A stretch of 21,894 nt of DNA from an uncultured Lachnospiraceae bacterium (lineage in GTDB: Bacteria > Bacillota > Clostridia > Lachnospirales > Lachnospiraceae): positions 47,865 to 69,758 of the forward strand of contig CAJUFQ010000019.1 of assembly GCA_910585625.1 (NCBI GenBank). The letters are read 5' to 3'. Of this stretch, positions 7,650 through 17,181 are shown piece after piece (the stretch's first letter is position 1; each line of letters starts with the position of its first letter). The translations under genes and the position numbers were made by a program. Below the pieces are notes generated by a model. The model had not been told where the DNA came from and ran no database searches. It worked only from the letters and a program-made list of their open reading frames with translations.

Positions 7650-10600
7650 CTACTTTGTAATCTTAACCTTTACGGAAGCTTTCTTGTTCGTACCGTCCGT
7701 CGAGGTCGCTGTGATAGTCACGGTCTTGCCCTTTCCGGCTTTCTTCGTGGTTACCACACCCTTAGCGTTCACGGTCGCCCACTTCGTATTCGAGGACTTC
7801 CATGCCAAGGTCTTGTTAACCTTCTTACCGTTAGTCTTAACGGTCGGTTTAAGCGTTACTTTCTTGCCGTTCTTCACACTCTTGGTCTTCACCTTGAATG
7901 AAACCTTAGTAACGGCATTCTTCATAATCTTAATCTTGATGGTTGCTTTCTTCTTGCTGCCGTCCTTGGCTGTCGCTGTGATAGTCACGGTCTTGCCGGC
8001 TCCGGCTTTCTTCATGGTTACCACGCCGTTCTTGACTGTCGCCCACTTCTTGTTCGAAGTCTTCCAGGTCACGCTCTTATCTGTGGCGTTGCTTGGCTTA
8101 ATAGTCGGTTTCACAGCCACCTTCTTACCAATGGCAATGTTCTTGGAAGCTGCGGAAAGCGTGACTTTCGTTACTTTCACAATCTTCTTCAATGCTTTCT
8201 TCTTCGCATTGAGCGTCTTCAATGCATCGTCCACTTCTTCCTGGGTGGCGTCTGCATTTGCGGAAACTACTTTGGCTGCGTCTAACGCTGTCTTGAAAGG
8301 CTTCCAAGTCTTTGCTGTATATGCGCTGGCTTTCAGTTTTCCGTAGTCTGCGATTGCTTTATCAAGGGCAGTCTTATCAACGACGCTAACCGATACGAGC
8401 GCTGCTTTCGCCTCATTCAGCTCTGTCATTGCCGCATCAATCTCATCCTTGGTCACGTTATTGTTTGACTCTGCAAGACGCTTGGAAATATCTTCCATGG
8501 CTGCCATGGCTTTCTGATACCTGTTCCAGCTCTCCTCGGTGTAAGCTTCCGGCTTCATGCCCTCCATTTCCTTGGCAGCCTCCTCAAAAGCAGTCGTGAA
8601 TTCCTGCTTCTTCTCTTCGGTCGGTATCTGCTCTGCCACCGGCACAAGCGCTGCTTTCGCTTTCGCAAGAGCTTCGGTTGCCGCTTTCACCTCATTCTTA
8701 GTCGCATTGCTCTTCTTGCTCAGAGCCTCCAACGCATCGAGCGCATCTTTGTATGCTTTCTGGCTTTCTGTACTGTAGTTATCCAGCTTGAGAGCCTTTG
8801 CATCTGCGATTGCACTTGCAAGCTCTTCTTTATCCTGATCTTTCAACGCCTGGTCTTCGCTTGGCACAAGCTGTGCTGCCGCTGCATCCAGGGCTGCGAT
8901 TGCTTTTGTAATCTCATCTTTGGTTACATTATTCTTCTCGTCTTTCAGTCTTTCTGAAAGCTTTGCCAGGGCGTCTTTCGCTGCCTGGTATTTTGTCCAG
9001 CTGTCTGCCGTATAATCGCTGCCGGCTGCGACAGCTCCTGCGATTGCATCTTCCAGCTTAGTCTTATCTGCCGGATTGACTTTCTGTGAGGATATCGGCG
9101 CAAGCGCTGCTCTTGCCGCTTCCATGGCTGCAGCTGCTGCCTCTGCTTCTGCCTTGGTCGCATTTGCCCTGCCAAGAACTGTCTCAAGCGTTTCCATTGC
9201 ATCCTGGTAAGCTTTCCAAGTTGCCTCTGTGTAGTTTCCGCTTGTGAGGTTTTCTGCCTTGGCGTCTGCCAGTTTCTTGTCAAGGTTCTCCTTAACGGTT
9301 CCGGTAAGCTTCTGCTCATCTTTAACCGTCAGGGCATTGATTGCATTTTTGAGCGCTGCAGCTGCCGGAGCGTAATCTTCCAGCCTCTTAGCCAGCTCTG
9401 CCTTAGCCGTTGCCACTGCCGCTTCCAAAGTTGCCCAGTTTGTATAGGCATCTTTGTATGCTTCCAGCGCTTCCGCCTCAGCAATCGCTTTGTTCAATAC
9501 ATCTTTATCGCCGCATGCTTTGAGTCCGTCTGCCGCTTTTGCAGGCAGGCTTTCTGCTGCAGCGTCTACTTCCGCTTTGGTTGCGTCCTCTTTTGCCAGC
9601 ACTGCCGCTGCGTCGTCAAGTTTCTTCTCCAATGCTGTCCAGCTTGCCTCGCTATAAAGGTTAGCATCCAAATCCTGCATTTCTGCCCTTAAGTCTGCAA
9701 TCTTGTTGCGCAGGGCAGCGATATTTACCAGCCCGTCGTCTGCTGCTTTCAAGGCGTCAAGCTTATCCTTAAGCGTCGTAGCATCTCCCGGATTTGCCTC
9801 TTCCTCTATGGCTGCTCCCAGGGCTGCTTTCAATGTTGTCCAACTTGCCTTAGTATAATCTGTCTGCGTGTACTTATCTGCCTTTGCAATCAAAGCCTGC
9901 AGGGCTTTCATGTCTTCGGTCTCATCAAGCGTATTATTTCTCTGGTAAACGCTGCAGACAAATTCAACAAATTCTGTCTTGTCTTCCCATGTGATTGTCG
10001 CAGTCAGCGTCACCTCTGTCTTCGTCTGCGGAAGGTTTACAACCCTCGTTTCCGCATTGATGATTTCACTGTTGTTAGATTTCCAGGCAACAGTTGCCTG
10101 ATCTCCGTAAAGCTTCTCGGGAAGCGTCAGCTTGTTATCAGCGTCAAGCTTCCTCTGCGTGATGTTCAGGGTATGGGTGCCGTCTTCCTGCGTCCTTGCG
10201 CCCATTGCCTCAATCAGTTCTTCCTTGGCATATTCCATCGGAAGCGTTAATCTGTAGGCGTCGATTGCCTCTATCTGCTCATCTGCCAGAGCTGCGTTAT
10301 AGATACGGACGTCTTTGATGGAACCGTCAAAATCGGGATCCAGCGCGCCGTCTCCATTGTGGGCATATGCACAGTTCCCAAGGTAAGCAAATTTTGTGCC
10401 TTCCTCATAATTCCATGCAGCCGGCAATGTGGTATCTGTTTCCTTCGTCTCTTTCTTCTCTCCGTCCAGATAGAGCGTGATGGTCTTTCCGGCAACAACA
10501 ACCGTAACGTTATGCCAGGTATTTAAAGCAAAGTCCAGATTCTCATATCCCTTAGCCGCTCCGCCTGCCCAACCATTGTCTGTCACCAGTGCATTGAACG

Positions 10601-13600
10601 CGCTTGTCAGGAACAGCATTTTCGATCCGCCGCCGTTACTGCCGACTACCGTACCGATACCAAACAGGTTCCTCGCCTGCTTCGCATTCACACGGAAGGA
10701 GAACGTCATCTTATCAGTAACACGCATCCGGTCGACCGGAAGCTTAATCATATTGTTCAAAGCCTTGCCGCCGTTCAGGGTTGCCCCATATACGTTGGTA
10801 AATTCTACAGACTGCGCCGCTTCTGCGTCCGCATTCCTGCCTGACATATCCTTGAACTTTGTGTTGGCGTTCAGCGGATACCATGCGGTCATCACATCCT
10901 TAAGCTCTTCCAGGTCTTTCAGCGCGAATCCTTTTTCTACTGCCGCTTTCAGTTTATCTACTTCTTCTTTTACCTTATCGCTTGTGATGTCTGCAGACTC
11001 CAGCGCTTCTTTTGCCGCCATGATTGCATCTTCTAATTCCTTGCGTGAAGCAGCCGTATAAATCCCTTCTGCCGTAGCAGCGTCCAATGCCTTCTGCGCA
11101 TCGCTGATTGCCGTCGCAAGCGGTTTCGTATTCACGCCTTCTATCTTAGGAACTTTAATCTTATAAACTACCTGTGAGGTATTGTCATACTCTCCAATTT
11201 TAATCGTCGCCGTCAAAGTGACCTCAGTCTCTGCCGGCGCATCGGCACCGCTGGGCTGGGTAACCCTTCCTTCTCCTGCCACGCTGACGTCAATTACGTC
11301 TTCATTATCAGAATCCCATGCGATTGCTGAAGAAGCCCCTGCCCCGGTTACCGGAAGCTCAAGGTCTTCAACCACATTGCTTGCGCTGACTGTTTTCGTC
11401 GTCTCGTCTACTGTTACTTCAAGAGCCTGGCCAGCCAGAGTTTGCGGAGCCTTTAAACCATTCCATGTCTTATCCACCTGTGTCGTGTATAAGGTGTCGT
11501 CACAGATTGATTTGATTTCTCCTTCTGTGAGGACTGCATCGTAAATCTTGAATTCGTCAATAGCGCCTTTGTAATCTGGATCAGGCCAAATGGTATGCCC
11601 TAAATAATTCTTGTATGGCGTGCGGAACGTTGAAATATCAAACTTCTGGTTTGACATCTTATCCCCAACCGGCTTACCGTTCAAGAAGAACTGCATGGTA
11701 TGCTCCGTGCTGTTGATTACGATGGCAAAATGGTTCCATTCATCCATCTTGGTAGGTACGGCTTCTGCACGGCCTATTTCTTTTTGGCCCTGACGGATTT
11801 CTGCACGGCATTGACCGTGATTAATCAGGCCAATATAATCTTTATCTCCACTGGATGTATTTTCTTCACCGGAAGTCAGCAGCGACATAGCAAACGAATT
11901 ACTGCCGATGTTCCTCTTTACAAACAGGGAAATCGTGATGTCTTTTGCATCCGTCTCACTCTCTCCGGCTTTCAGAAGATTATCCGGAAGCTCAAGATAT
12001 GCCTCGCCATGAGCTTCTCCTGAGAAATACACGGCATTGCCCTGCAAACCTTCTTTCACTTCGACTTTACTTAGGTCCGTGCCTTTTTTAGTTGCAAACT
12101 TCTCGCTATCCAAGGCATCTGTCAGGCCGTCGCTGCCTGCGTCAAAGGTATAATCTGCAATCAGATAATCCGCTTTATCCTTGACGGTAAGGTCTACGTC
12201 CTGGGTTTTGGTTCCGACGATTGCTGTAATCTTCCTGGGCGTGCTTCCCGTTGCAGCCGCATAATCACTTTCTTTCAGGTTGCTCCAGTCAATCTCCACC
12301 TGCCTTGTCTCGCCGCTCTCAAATGTAGCAGCCACCGTTTTCGGAAGGTTCGGCCTGACGCCTATTCTCGTCGTAAGCGCAGGTATCTTCCCGGTCACTG
12401 CCGTGATAGCATCTTCCGTATAGGCAAGCGTAATCGTTGCCGTGTCATTATCTGTCGTCAGGGTAGACCCTTCCGCAGAATAAACATAAGTCTTCTTTGT
12501 AACGCTGTCTGTCCAAACATTGTCCGAATCTGCCAGCTCATATGTATAGGAGTCTGCCGCTTTATAAATCTTCTTCGCAGATTTCAAAGGAGCCGTCTCT
12601 CCCTTTTTCACATAATTGATGGTTACTTCTTTCGCAAGCGTTACTGTAAAGTCTTTGCTCCACTCCGGAAGTGAGGGTGAAGTTGCTGTCAGCGCTACTT
12701 TGCTCCCGTCCTGTGCAAGTACTTTTCCCGCTGAAGTAATCTTCGTGCTATCCTTTGATTCCCATGTGAGCGGGATATCCTGGAAGCTTTCCGGGAGGTT
12801 TAAGTCTGTCGTAATATAATCAACGCCTGCATTTTCTCCCAGCGCGTTCATCATCTGCAGGGTCGCGTCCTTCACGTAAACCGCCTTGACCTGGTCTGCC
12901 GTCAGTTTCTTATTATATACCTTGACGTCGTCGATAGCTCCCTTAAATGAAGAATCCCAGTTATTTGTAGCTAGCCAGATACTCTGGTTCGCACCCTTCA
13001 TAGCTGGTACCGCGGTGTCACTTTTTACCAGATTCCCATTTACATAAATATCCAGGTTTTCCCCTTCTTGAGATAATGTTACCATGGTCCATTGATTTTT
13101 CGGAAAATTAACTGAATGAACCGTCTTATACGAATAATTTGTACTACCACTTTTGTCATTCGTCCATATCTTACACTTCTGGGTACTATCCTGTCCTGCT
13201 ATCCCTACCCATTTCTCCGGATTATGGTAACCTACAAAAATCACAGCCGCATTGCCTTCTATAATCCCATCGGGCTTCAGCCATGCGGACAAGGTATAAG
13301 CGCTGCCGAGGTTGGTATGATCCAGCTTCACGCCATGGCTTCCAGTCTTAAGCGCCTTATCCGTATCTTCTCCGCTTCTACCTGCCACGTACTCAACGTT
13401 CCCAGTGTAAGCTCCAAGCCCTTTCTGGATTGCGGTCACTCCAGTTCCCAGCGCCCCGTCAAAGCCATAAGCCGCCAGAGGGTCGTCCGGGCTGATAACA
13501 TTTGCCTTCGCTTCGGGTTCCGCCGCTTTTGCAACAGCCATATCCCCCGTAAATACGGAGGTAACCACCATCGCGCAAGCAAGCAGCCCGCTTACTAGCT

Positions 13601-13613
13601 TCTTAAATCTCAT
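7650..13613 (-). CDS. Giant secreted LamG/FIVAR/Big_2 surface protein, 1987 residues
   Basis: A signal peptide (residues 1-~31, ending AVAKAA) leads a modular extracellular protein. Order seen: LamG-type concanavalin-like domain ~45-247; Ig-like segment ~248-328; a domain ~330-400 (VTINYVKKGE); Big_4-like domain ~403-478; LamG ~482-702; atrophied Ig-like domain ~720-822; FIVAR repeat ~829-898; LamG ~905-1115; Ig-like ~1122-1222; eight more FIVAR repeats ~1235-1810 (recurring YT..SW..Y..A and A(T/N)K.E...A motifs); two Big_2 domains ~1813-1897 and 1898-1987. LamG and FIVAR modules bind carbohydrate or act as spacers in gut Firmicute glycan-degrading proteins, but no glycosidase, sialidase or protease domain is recognisable, and there is no LPXTG or dockerin. 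The very Lys-rich C-terminus could bind the wall by charge. Start ATG 13613 has AAAGGAG 9 bases upstream. The gene is monocistronic between its own promoter and terminator. Confidence 0.93.
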   Translation of the reverse strand: MRFKKLVSGLLACAMVVTSVFTGDMAVAKAAEPEAKANVISPDDPLAAYGFDGALGTGVTAIQKGLGAYTGNVEYVAGRSGEDTDKALKTGSHGVKLDHTNLGSAYTLSAWLKPDGIIEGNAAVIFVGYHNPEKWVGIAGQDSTQKCKIWTNDKSGSTNYSYKTVHSVNFPKNQWTMVTLSQEGENLDIYVNGNLVKSDTAVPAMKGANQSIWLATNNWDSSFKGAIDDVKVYNKKLTADQVKAVYVKDATLQMMNALGENAGVDYITTDLNLPESFQDIPLTWESKDSTKITSAGKVLAQDGSKVALTATSPSLPEWSKDFTVTLAKEVTINYVKKGETAPLKSAKKIYKAADSYTYELADSDNVWTDSVTKKTYVYSAEGSTLTTDNDTATITLAYTEDAITAVTGKIPALTTRIGVRPNLPKTVAATFESGETRQVEIDWSNLKESDYAAATGSTPRKITAIVGTKTQDVDLTVKDKADYLIADYTFDAGSDGLTDALDSEKFATKKGTDLSKVEVKEGLQGNAVYFSGEAHGEAYLELPDNLLKAGESETDAKDITISLFVKRNIGSNSFAMSLLTSGEENTSSGDKDYIGLINHGQCRAEIRQGQKEIGRAEAVPTKMDEWNHFAIVINSTEHTMQFFLNGKPVGDKMSNQKFDISTFRTPYKNYLGHTIWPDPDYKGAIDEFKIYDAVLTEGEIKSICDDTLYTTQVDKTWNGLKAPQTLAGQALEVTVDETTKTVSASNVVEDLELPVTGAGASSAIAWDSDNEDVIDVSVAGEGRVTQPSGADAPAETEVTLTATIKIGEYDNTSQVVYKIKVPKIEGVNTKPLATAISDAQKALDAATAEGIYTAASRKELEDAIMAAKEALESADITSDKVKEEVDKLKAAVEKGFALKDLEELKDVMTAWYPLNANTKFKDMSGRNADAEAAQSVEFTNVYGATLNGGKALNNMIKLPVDRMRVTDKMTFSFRVNAKQARNLFGIGTVVGSNGGGSKMLFLTSAFNALVTDNGWAGGAAKGYENLDFALNTWHNVTVVVAGKTITLYLDGEKKETKETDTTLPAAWNYEEGTKFAYLGNCAYAHNGDGALDPDFDGSIKDVRIYNAALADEQIEAIDAYRLTLPMEYAKEELIEAMGARTQEDGTHTLNITQRKLDADNKLTLPEKLYGDQATVAWKSNNSEIINAETRVVNLPQTKTEVTLTATITWEDKTEFVEFVCSVYQRNNTLDETEDMKALQALIAKADKYTQTDYTKASWTTLKAALGAAIEEEANPGDATTLKDKLDALKAADDGLVNIAALRNKIADLRAEMQDLDANLYSEASWTALEKKLDDAAAVLAKEDATKAEVDAAAESLPAKAADGLKACGDKDVLNKAIAEAEALEAYKDAYTNWATLEAAVATAKAELAKRLEDYAPAAAALKNAINALTVKDEQKLTGTVKENLDKKLADAKAENLTSGNYTEATWKAYQDAMETLETVLGRANATKAEAEAAAAAMEAARAALAPISSQKVNPADKTKLEDAIAGAVAAGSDYTADSWTKYQAAKDALAKLSERLKDEKNNVTKDEITKAIAALDAAAAQLVPSEDQALKDQDKEELASAIADAKALKLDNYSTESQKAYKDALDALEALSKKSNATKNEVKAATEALAKAKAALVPVAEQIPTEEKKQEFTTAFEEAAKEMEGMKPEAYTEESWNRYQKAMAAMEDISKRLAESNNNVTKDEIDAAMTELNEAKAALVSVSVVDKTALDKAIADYGKLKASAYTAKTWKPFKTALDAAKVVSANADATQEEVDDALKTLNAKKKALKKIVKVTKVTLSAASKNIAIGKKVAVKPTIKPSNATDKSVTWKTSNKKWATVKNGVVTMKKAGAGKTVTITATAKDGSKKKATIKIKIMKNAVTKVSFKVKTKSVKNGKKVTLKPTVKTNGKKVNKTLAWKSSNTKWATVNAKGVVTTKKAGKGKTVTITATSTDGTNKKASVKVKITK

Positions 13614-13727
13614 ATACAGTTTCTCCTTTCCATAAGTTCCTCGTAATATAAAATTACTTTTCCTGCACTTCTAAAAAAATCTTTTCCCTTCCTCCTTCCG
13701 TTTTGAATTCTGCCTATTTACCCTCAA

Positions 13728-13756
13728 ATTTTATCACTTAGGAAAATATTTTTCAA
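13728..13756 (-). promoter_or_regulatory. Putative promoter of the giant surface-protein gene
   Basis: The minus strand reads TTGAAA (13751-13756), a 17-base spacer, then TAAAAT (13728-13733). This predicts a 5' leader of about 105 bases before ATG 13613, containing a purine-rich GGAAGGAGGAAGGG run near 13685-13700 that is followed by no start codon. Confidence 0.6.
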
Positions 13757-13765
13757 GCGCTTTAA
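13752..13765. promoter_or_regulatory. Possible catabolite-response (cre) operator over the -35 box
   Basis: The minus strand reads TTAAAGCGCTTGAA, matching the palindromic cre core TGAAAGCGCTTTCA at 11 of 14 positions, and it overlaps the predicted -35 box. In Firmicutes CcpA binding at such a position represses transcription when preferred sugars are present, which would suit a glycan-binding surface protein. Based on one motif only. Confidence 0.35.
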
Positions 13766-13873
13766 CTAATTTTTTGTGGATATAAGGATGTTTTGTGGAA
13801 AATTCTACTAGATTATTTTTCTTAGATTAGACAAAAGACAGTAATCATGCACAAGCAGATGTCCGAACAACAA
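13766..13873. other. Intergenic sequence with no recognised feature
   Basis: Between the giant gene's promoter and the amidase terminator the DNA is AT-rich and has no convincing ORF. The phrase TTTTGTGG occurs twice on the plus strand within 25 bases (about 13774-13799), which could be a short direct-repeat operator or chance. Confidence 0.4.
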
Positions 13874-13917
13874 TAAGGCGCATCCGTTTGCCGCAAATAG
13901 CAGCCGGATACGCCTTA
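13874..13917 (-). terminator. Terminator after the amidase gene
   Basis: A 13-base stem with one mismatched pair (taaggcgcatccg / cggatacgcctta) and an 18-base loop lies 54 bases after the amidase stop. On the minus strand it is followed by TTGTTGTT, a modest U-rich tail. It probably ends the transcript carrying the GTPase, hem genes and amidase. Confidence 0.65.
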
Positions 13918-13970
13918 CTTTATGTTCTCATGTTTTTCTCAAAGTCAATGGGCGGATCTGTCCTCCTGCT

Positions 13971-14813
13971 TTATGTCAGATTTGTCTTTGGTTCCGTCCC
14001 ATGATCGTCCAGATATTTTTGTACGTCTTTCTTGAACTGCTCCCAGGCATCCTCATGCTCCACGTAATAAATCGGGCATTCCTTGCCGGTAACGTCATAA
14101 TGCCGGATCACGCTCTCCACCTTAAGGTTGAACTTCCCGCAGAGCCATGCTGTCAGCTCCACCAGCGAATCGTAAGTCTCCTGCGTGAACTGCCCCGTCT
14201 CGTCCTTGTGGCAGCACTCGATGGACAAGGTATCTGAATTGCGGTCATTGGAAGCATAGGACATCTCGGAACTCGGGATGCACTGGATAATCTTGCCGTC
14301 AATCCCCACGACAAAATGGCTGCTGGCCTTCGTCTTCTGCGTGTCCTTTAAGCTCTCAAAATAACTGCGGTTCTGTTCCGCCGTGGTTCCCGGGTTCGCT
14401 GTGTAATGCACGACAATGCCCTTGACTTCCTCAATCGCCATTTGCGGCCTGGAATAAGGGTTCGGCGTCAGGAGGTCCACCGTATAATCCGGCGTCTCCT
14501 CAATCACCTTCTGCTGAAAACCTTTTTCCTGGGTTTTTCCCTCTTCTTTCACGCTCTGCGTGAACACATTGCGCTGCGCCTGCACTGACTCCGGCTTCTC
14601 ATCCCGGAGCAGGATCTTCGTTAGGACAAAAACAAGCAATAGCACGCACGCGCATGATATTGCACACCGTTTGACTATCTGAATCGTCCTCTGCCTTTTC
14701 CTCCGCCGCCTTCTCGCCAAGTACCTATCCCTTCTCATCCGTTCTTCACTCGTCACTGTCATCTCTCCGCTTCTTTTTTGTAAATACTGATGCTCCCTGC
14801 TTTTTATACCCAA
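13971..14813 (-). CDS. Membrane-anchored N-acetylmuramoyl-L-alanine amidase (Amidase_2/PGRP fold)
   Basis: The frame gives 280 residues from TTG 14813, preceded by AAAGGG 9 bases upstream; an ATG start at 14762 (MTVTSEER, 263 residues) is an alternative but has GGAG only 2 bases away. The N-terminal region is very basic (LARRRRRKRQR), followed by one hydrophobic helix (~47-67), so the enzyme domain should be outside the membrane. Residues ~125-272 are the Amidase_2 fold: VKGIVVHYTANPG (Zn ligand H136), SSHFVVGIDGKIIQCIP, and RHYDVTGKECP (H238, C246), the H-H-C zinc set. It should cut the amide bond between N-acetylmuramic acid and L-alanine in peptidoglycan during wall turnover. It lies 39 bases after hemL with no terminator visible between, so read-through from the hem genes is likely, though a functional link is not evident. 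Confidence 0.9.
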   Translation of the reverse strand: MGIKSREHQYLQKRSGEMTVTSEERMRRDRYLARRRRRKRQRTIQIVKRCAISCACVLLLVFVLTKILLRDEKPESVQAQRNVFTQSVKEEGKTQEKGFQQKVIEETPDYTVDLLTPNPYSRPQMAIEEVKGIVVHYTANPGTTAEQNRSYFESLKDTQKTKASSHFVVGIDGKIIQCIPSSEMSYASNDRNSDTLSIECCHKDETGQFTQETYDSLVELTAWLCGKFNLKVESVIRHYDVTGKECPIYYVEHEDAWEQFKKDVQKYLDDHGTEPKTNLT

Positions 14814-14852
14814 CAGTATACACCCTTTCGCTGCAAAAAGAATTAATATTCT

Positions 14853-16133
14853 TTAAATTTTTTGTAAGAATATTGTTATTCGCTCCAGAACCTCTTTTAA
14901 GAGTTCTTCCGTGTGCGCAAGCGATAAGAACATAGCTTCAAACTGTGACGGGGCAAGATATATCCCCTCTCTGAGCATATAATTGCAATACGCTGCAAAA
15001 ACCTCCGTGTCAGAGGTTTTTGCGCCTTCATAATCCCTTACCTCCTGTGATGTGAAATACAAACACCCTAAAGAGCCTACGTGATTCATCTGCCAAGGCA
15101 GGCCAGCCTTTTCCAAGCGTCCTGCAATCTGCCCATAAAACCAGTCGCCCATGCCGTTAAGACTTTTGTAATATTCCGGGTGTTCCTTTAAGATTGTAAG
15201 CTGGGCAATACCCGCCGCCATGGCGACCGGGTTGCCGCTCAGGGTACCGGCCTGGTACACGTCGCCTAAGGGCGATACCAGTTCCATAATGCATCGCTTT
15301 CCACCATAAGCCCCTACCGGCATCCCGCCGCCAATGATTTTGCCAAAGGTAGTGATATCAGGCATCACGCCATAGAATCCCTGCGCCCCATCAGTCCCCA
15401 GGCGGAATCCGGTAATTACCTCATCGAAGATCAGGACAGCCCCATATGCGTCGCAGAGTTCACGCAAACCCTGGAGAAATCCCGGAGCCGGGGGAACCAC
15501 GCCCATATTTGCTGCCACAGGCTCTGCAATCACTGCCGCGATTTCTTCTCCGCACCGCGCAAAATGCGCCCGGACGCTGTCTAAGTCATTGTACCGTGCC
15601 GTAAGCGTGTCTTTGGTGCATCCCATCGGTACGCCCAGGCTGTCCGGCACGCCGGACGTCATCACTCCGGAACCCGCCTGCACCAGCAGTCCATCGGAAT
15701 GCCCATGGTAACAGCCCGCAAATTTGACAATCTTATCCCGCCCGGTAAACCCTCGCGCCACACGGATGGCGCTCATCACCGCCTCGGTTCCTGAATTTAC
15801 CATGCGTACCATCTCTACCGAAGGAACCATCTCACAGACCAGCTTCGCCATATCCACTTCAGCTGCCGTGGCAGCTCCAAAGCTCAGCCCCTGCTGACAT
15901 GCCTCCTGGACGCTTTTTAAAACATCAGCATGGCTGTGTCCCAAAATCATAGGCCCCCAGGAGCCGACAAAATCAAGATAGGCATTGTCGTCCTCATCGT
16001 ACAAGTACGCGCCCTCGGCGCGCCTGATGAATCTTGGCGTCCCGCCGACAGAGCCGAATGCCCGCACCGGGGAATTGACCCCGCCTGGTATCACTTTTAC
16101 CGCTTCCTCAAATAACTGACGCGATTTTGTCAT
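14853..16133 (-). CDS. hemL: Glutamate-1-semialdehyde 2,1-aminomutase
   Basis: The 426-residue product matches the full family length. Visible are NSGTEAVMSAIRVARG (115-128, PLP-phosphate region), CYHGHSD (141-147), FDEVITGFR (236-244; D237 contacts the PLP nitrogen) and TTFGKIIGGGMPVGAYGG, where K265 should be the Schiff-base lysine. The enzyme isomerises glutamate-1-semialdehyde to 5-aminolevulinate in the C5 pathway, in the cytoplasm. Start ATG 16133 has an AGGAGGAGG ribosome site. It follows hemB by 39 bases in the same operon and hands its product to HemB. Confidence 0.97.
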   Translation of the reverse strand: MTKSRQLFEEAVKVIPGGVNSPVRAFGSVGGTPRFIRRAEGAYLYDEDDNAYLDFVGSWGPMILGHSHADVLKSVQEACQQGLSFGAATAAEVDMAKLVCEMVPSVEMVRMVNSGTEAVMSAIRVARGFTGRDKIVKFAGCYHGHSDGLLVQAGSGVMTSGVPDSLGVPMGCTKDTLTARYNDLDSVRAHFARCGEEIAAVIAEPVAANMGVVPPAPGFLQGLRELCDAYGAVLIFDEVITGFRLGTDGAQGFYGVMPDITTFGKIIGGGMPVGAYGGKRCIMELVSPLGDVYQAGTLSGNPVAMAAGIAQLTILKEHPEYYKSLNGMGDWFYGQIAGRLEKAGLPWQMNHVGSLGCLYFTSQEVRDYEGAKTSDTEVFAAYCNYMLREGIYLAPSQFEAMFLSLAHTEELLKEVLERITIFLQKI

Positions 16134-16172
16134 TTCCTCCTCCTTCTTTGCCGCCAGGCATCTGACGCTTTT

Positions 16173-17156
16173 TCAGCCAATCATTCCCTGATCCATGCAT
16201 TCTGCCAGCTCCCGGGCAAAATATGAAATATAAACCCCGCATCCCGCGCGGTAGGCCCCCGCTGCCATTTCACACATCACCGCTTCCTCATCTAGGAATC
16301 CAACCCGCGCCGCCGCCTTTACCATAGCGTATTCCCCGCTGACCGAATAAGCCGCTACCGGGACATTGATTTGGTCGGTTATCTCACGAATCAAATCGCC
16401 GTAGGCCAACGCAGGCTTGACCATGATGATATCAGCCCCTTCCTTTACATCTGACAAAGCTTCTTTTAAAGCTTCCCGACGGTTGTGGTAATCCATCTGA
16501 TAGGATTTACGGTTGCCAAAGGAAGGAGCAGATCCTGCTGCATCACGGAATGGCCCATAGAAAGAAGAAGCAAACTTTACCGCATAAGACATAATCGGGA
16601 TATTTGCGTACCCCTCCGCATCCAACGCCCTGCGAATAAAAGCCACACGCCCGTCCATCATATCAGAAGGGGCCACCATGTCTGCGCCTGCCTGCGCCTG
16701 GGACAGTGCAGTCTTTGCCAGCAGTTCCAAGGTTCTGTCATTGTCAACCTCATGCCCACAAAGCACGCCGCAATGCCCATGGGACGTATATTCACACATG
16801 CATACATCCCCAATCAGGTACATCTTGGGACAGATCTGCTTTGCTTTGCGCAAGGCTTTCTGCGCAATGCCGTCCTGCGCATAAGCGCCGCTTCCCAGTT
16901 CGTCTTTCTCATCCGGGATTCCGAACAGCATCACGGATTGCACCCCGGCGTCCAAAAGTTCTGAAAGCTTCTCTTCCATCCTGTCCACACTGTAACGGTA
17001 CTGCCCAGGCATGGAAGGGATTTCTTCCCTGATATTGCTTCCTTCCCGCACAAACATCGGGTAAACCAGGGAAGATTTATCCAGCCTCAGTTCCCGCACC
17101 ATTTTCCGCAACACGTCGTTTCCACGCAGACGCCGCGGCCTTTGCATCAAATCCAT
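16173..17156 (-). CDS. hemB: Delta-aminolevulinic acid dehydratase (porphobilinogen synthase)
   Basis: The 327-residue protein condenses two 5-aminolevulinates to porphobilinogen. The two active-site lysines are visible in YAVKFASSFYGPFRDAAGSAP (K194) and IIMVKPALAY (K247). The cysteine cluster VCMCEYTSHGHCG (C119, C121, C129) marks a zinc-dependent enzyme. I place the start at ATG 17156 (MDLMQRPRRLRG) because GGGAGGTAGGAAGT lies directly ahead with 8-base spacing and family members begin at this point; the frame extends open to ATG 17210, but that start would overlap the end of cobA-hemD. It lies 25 bases after the cobA-hemD stop. Confidence 0.97.
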   Translation of the reverse strand: MDLMQRPRRLRGNDVLRKMVRELRLDKSSLVYPMFVREGSNIREEIPSMPGQYRYSVDRMEEKLSELLDAGVQSVMLFGIPDEKDELGSGAYAQDGIAQKALRKAKQICPKMYLIGDVCMCEYTSHGHCGVLCGHEVDNDRTLELLAKTALSQAQAGADMVAPSDMMDGRVAFIRRALDAEGYANIPIMSYAVKFASSFYGPFRDAAGSAPSFGNRKSYQMDYHNRREALKEALSDVKEGADIIMVKPALAYGDLIREITDQINVPVAAYSVSGEYAMVKAAARVGFLDEEAVMCEMAAGAYRAGCGVYISYFARELAECMDQGMIG

Positions 17157-17181
17157 ACTTCCTACCTCCCATGAAATCTCA

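Noticed and set aside
7492..8346. 284-residue plus-strand ORF opposite the end of the giant gene
   Set aside because: It is an antisense shadow of the FIVAR/Big_2 coding frame, with low-complexity hydrophobic content and no ribosome site; the minus-strand frame has clear domains.
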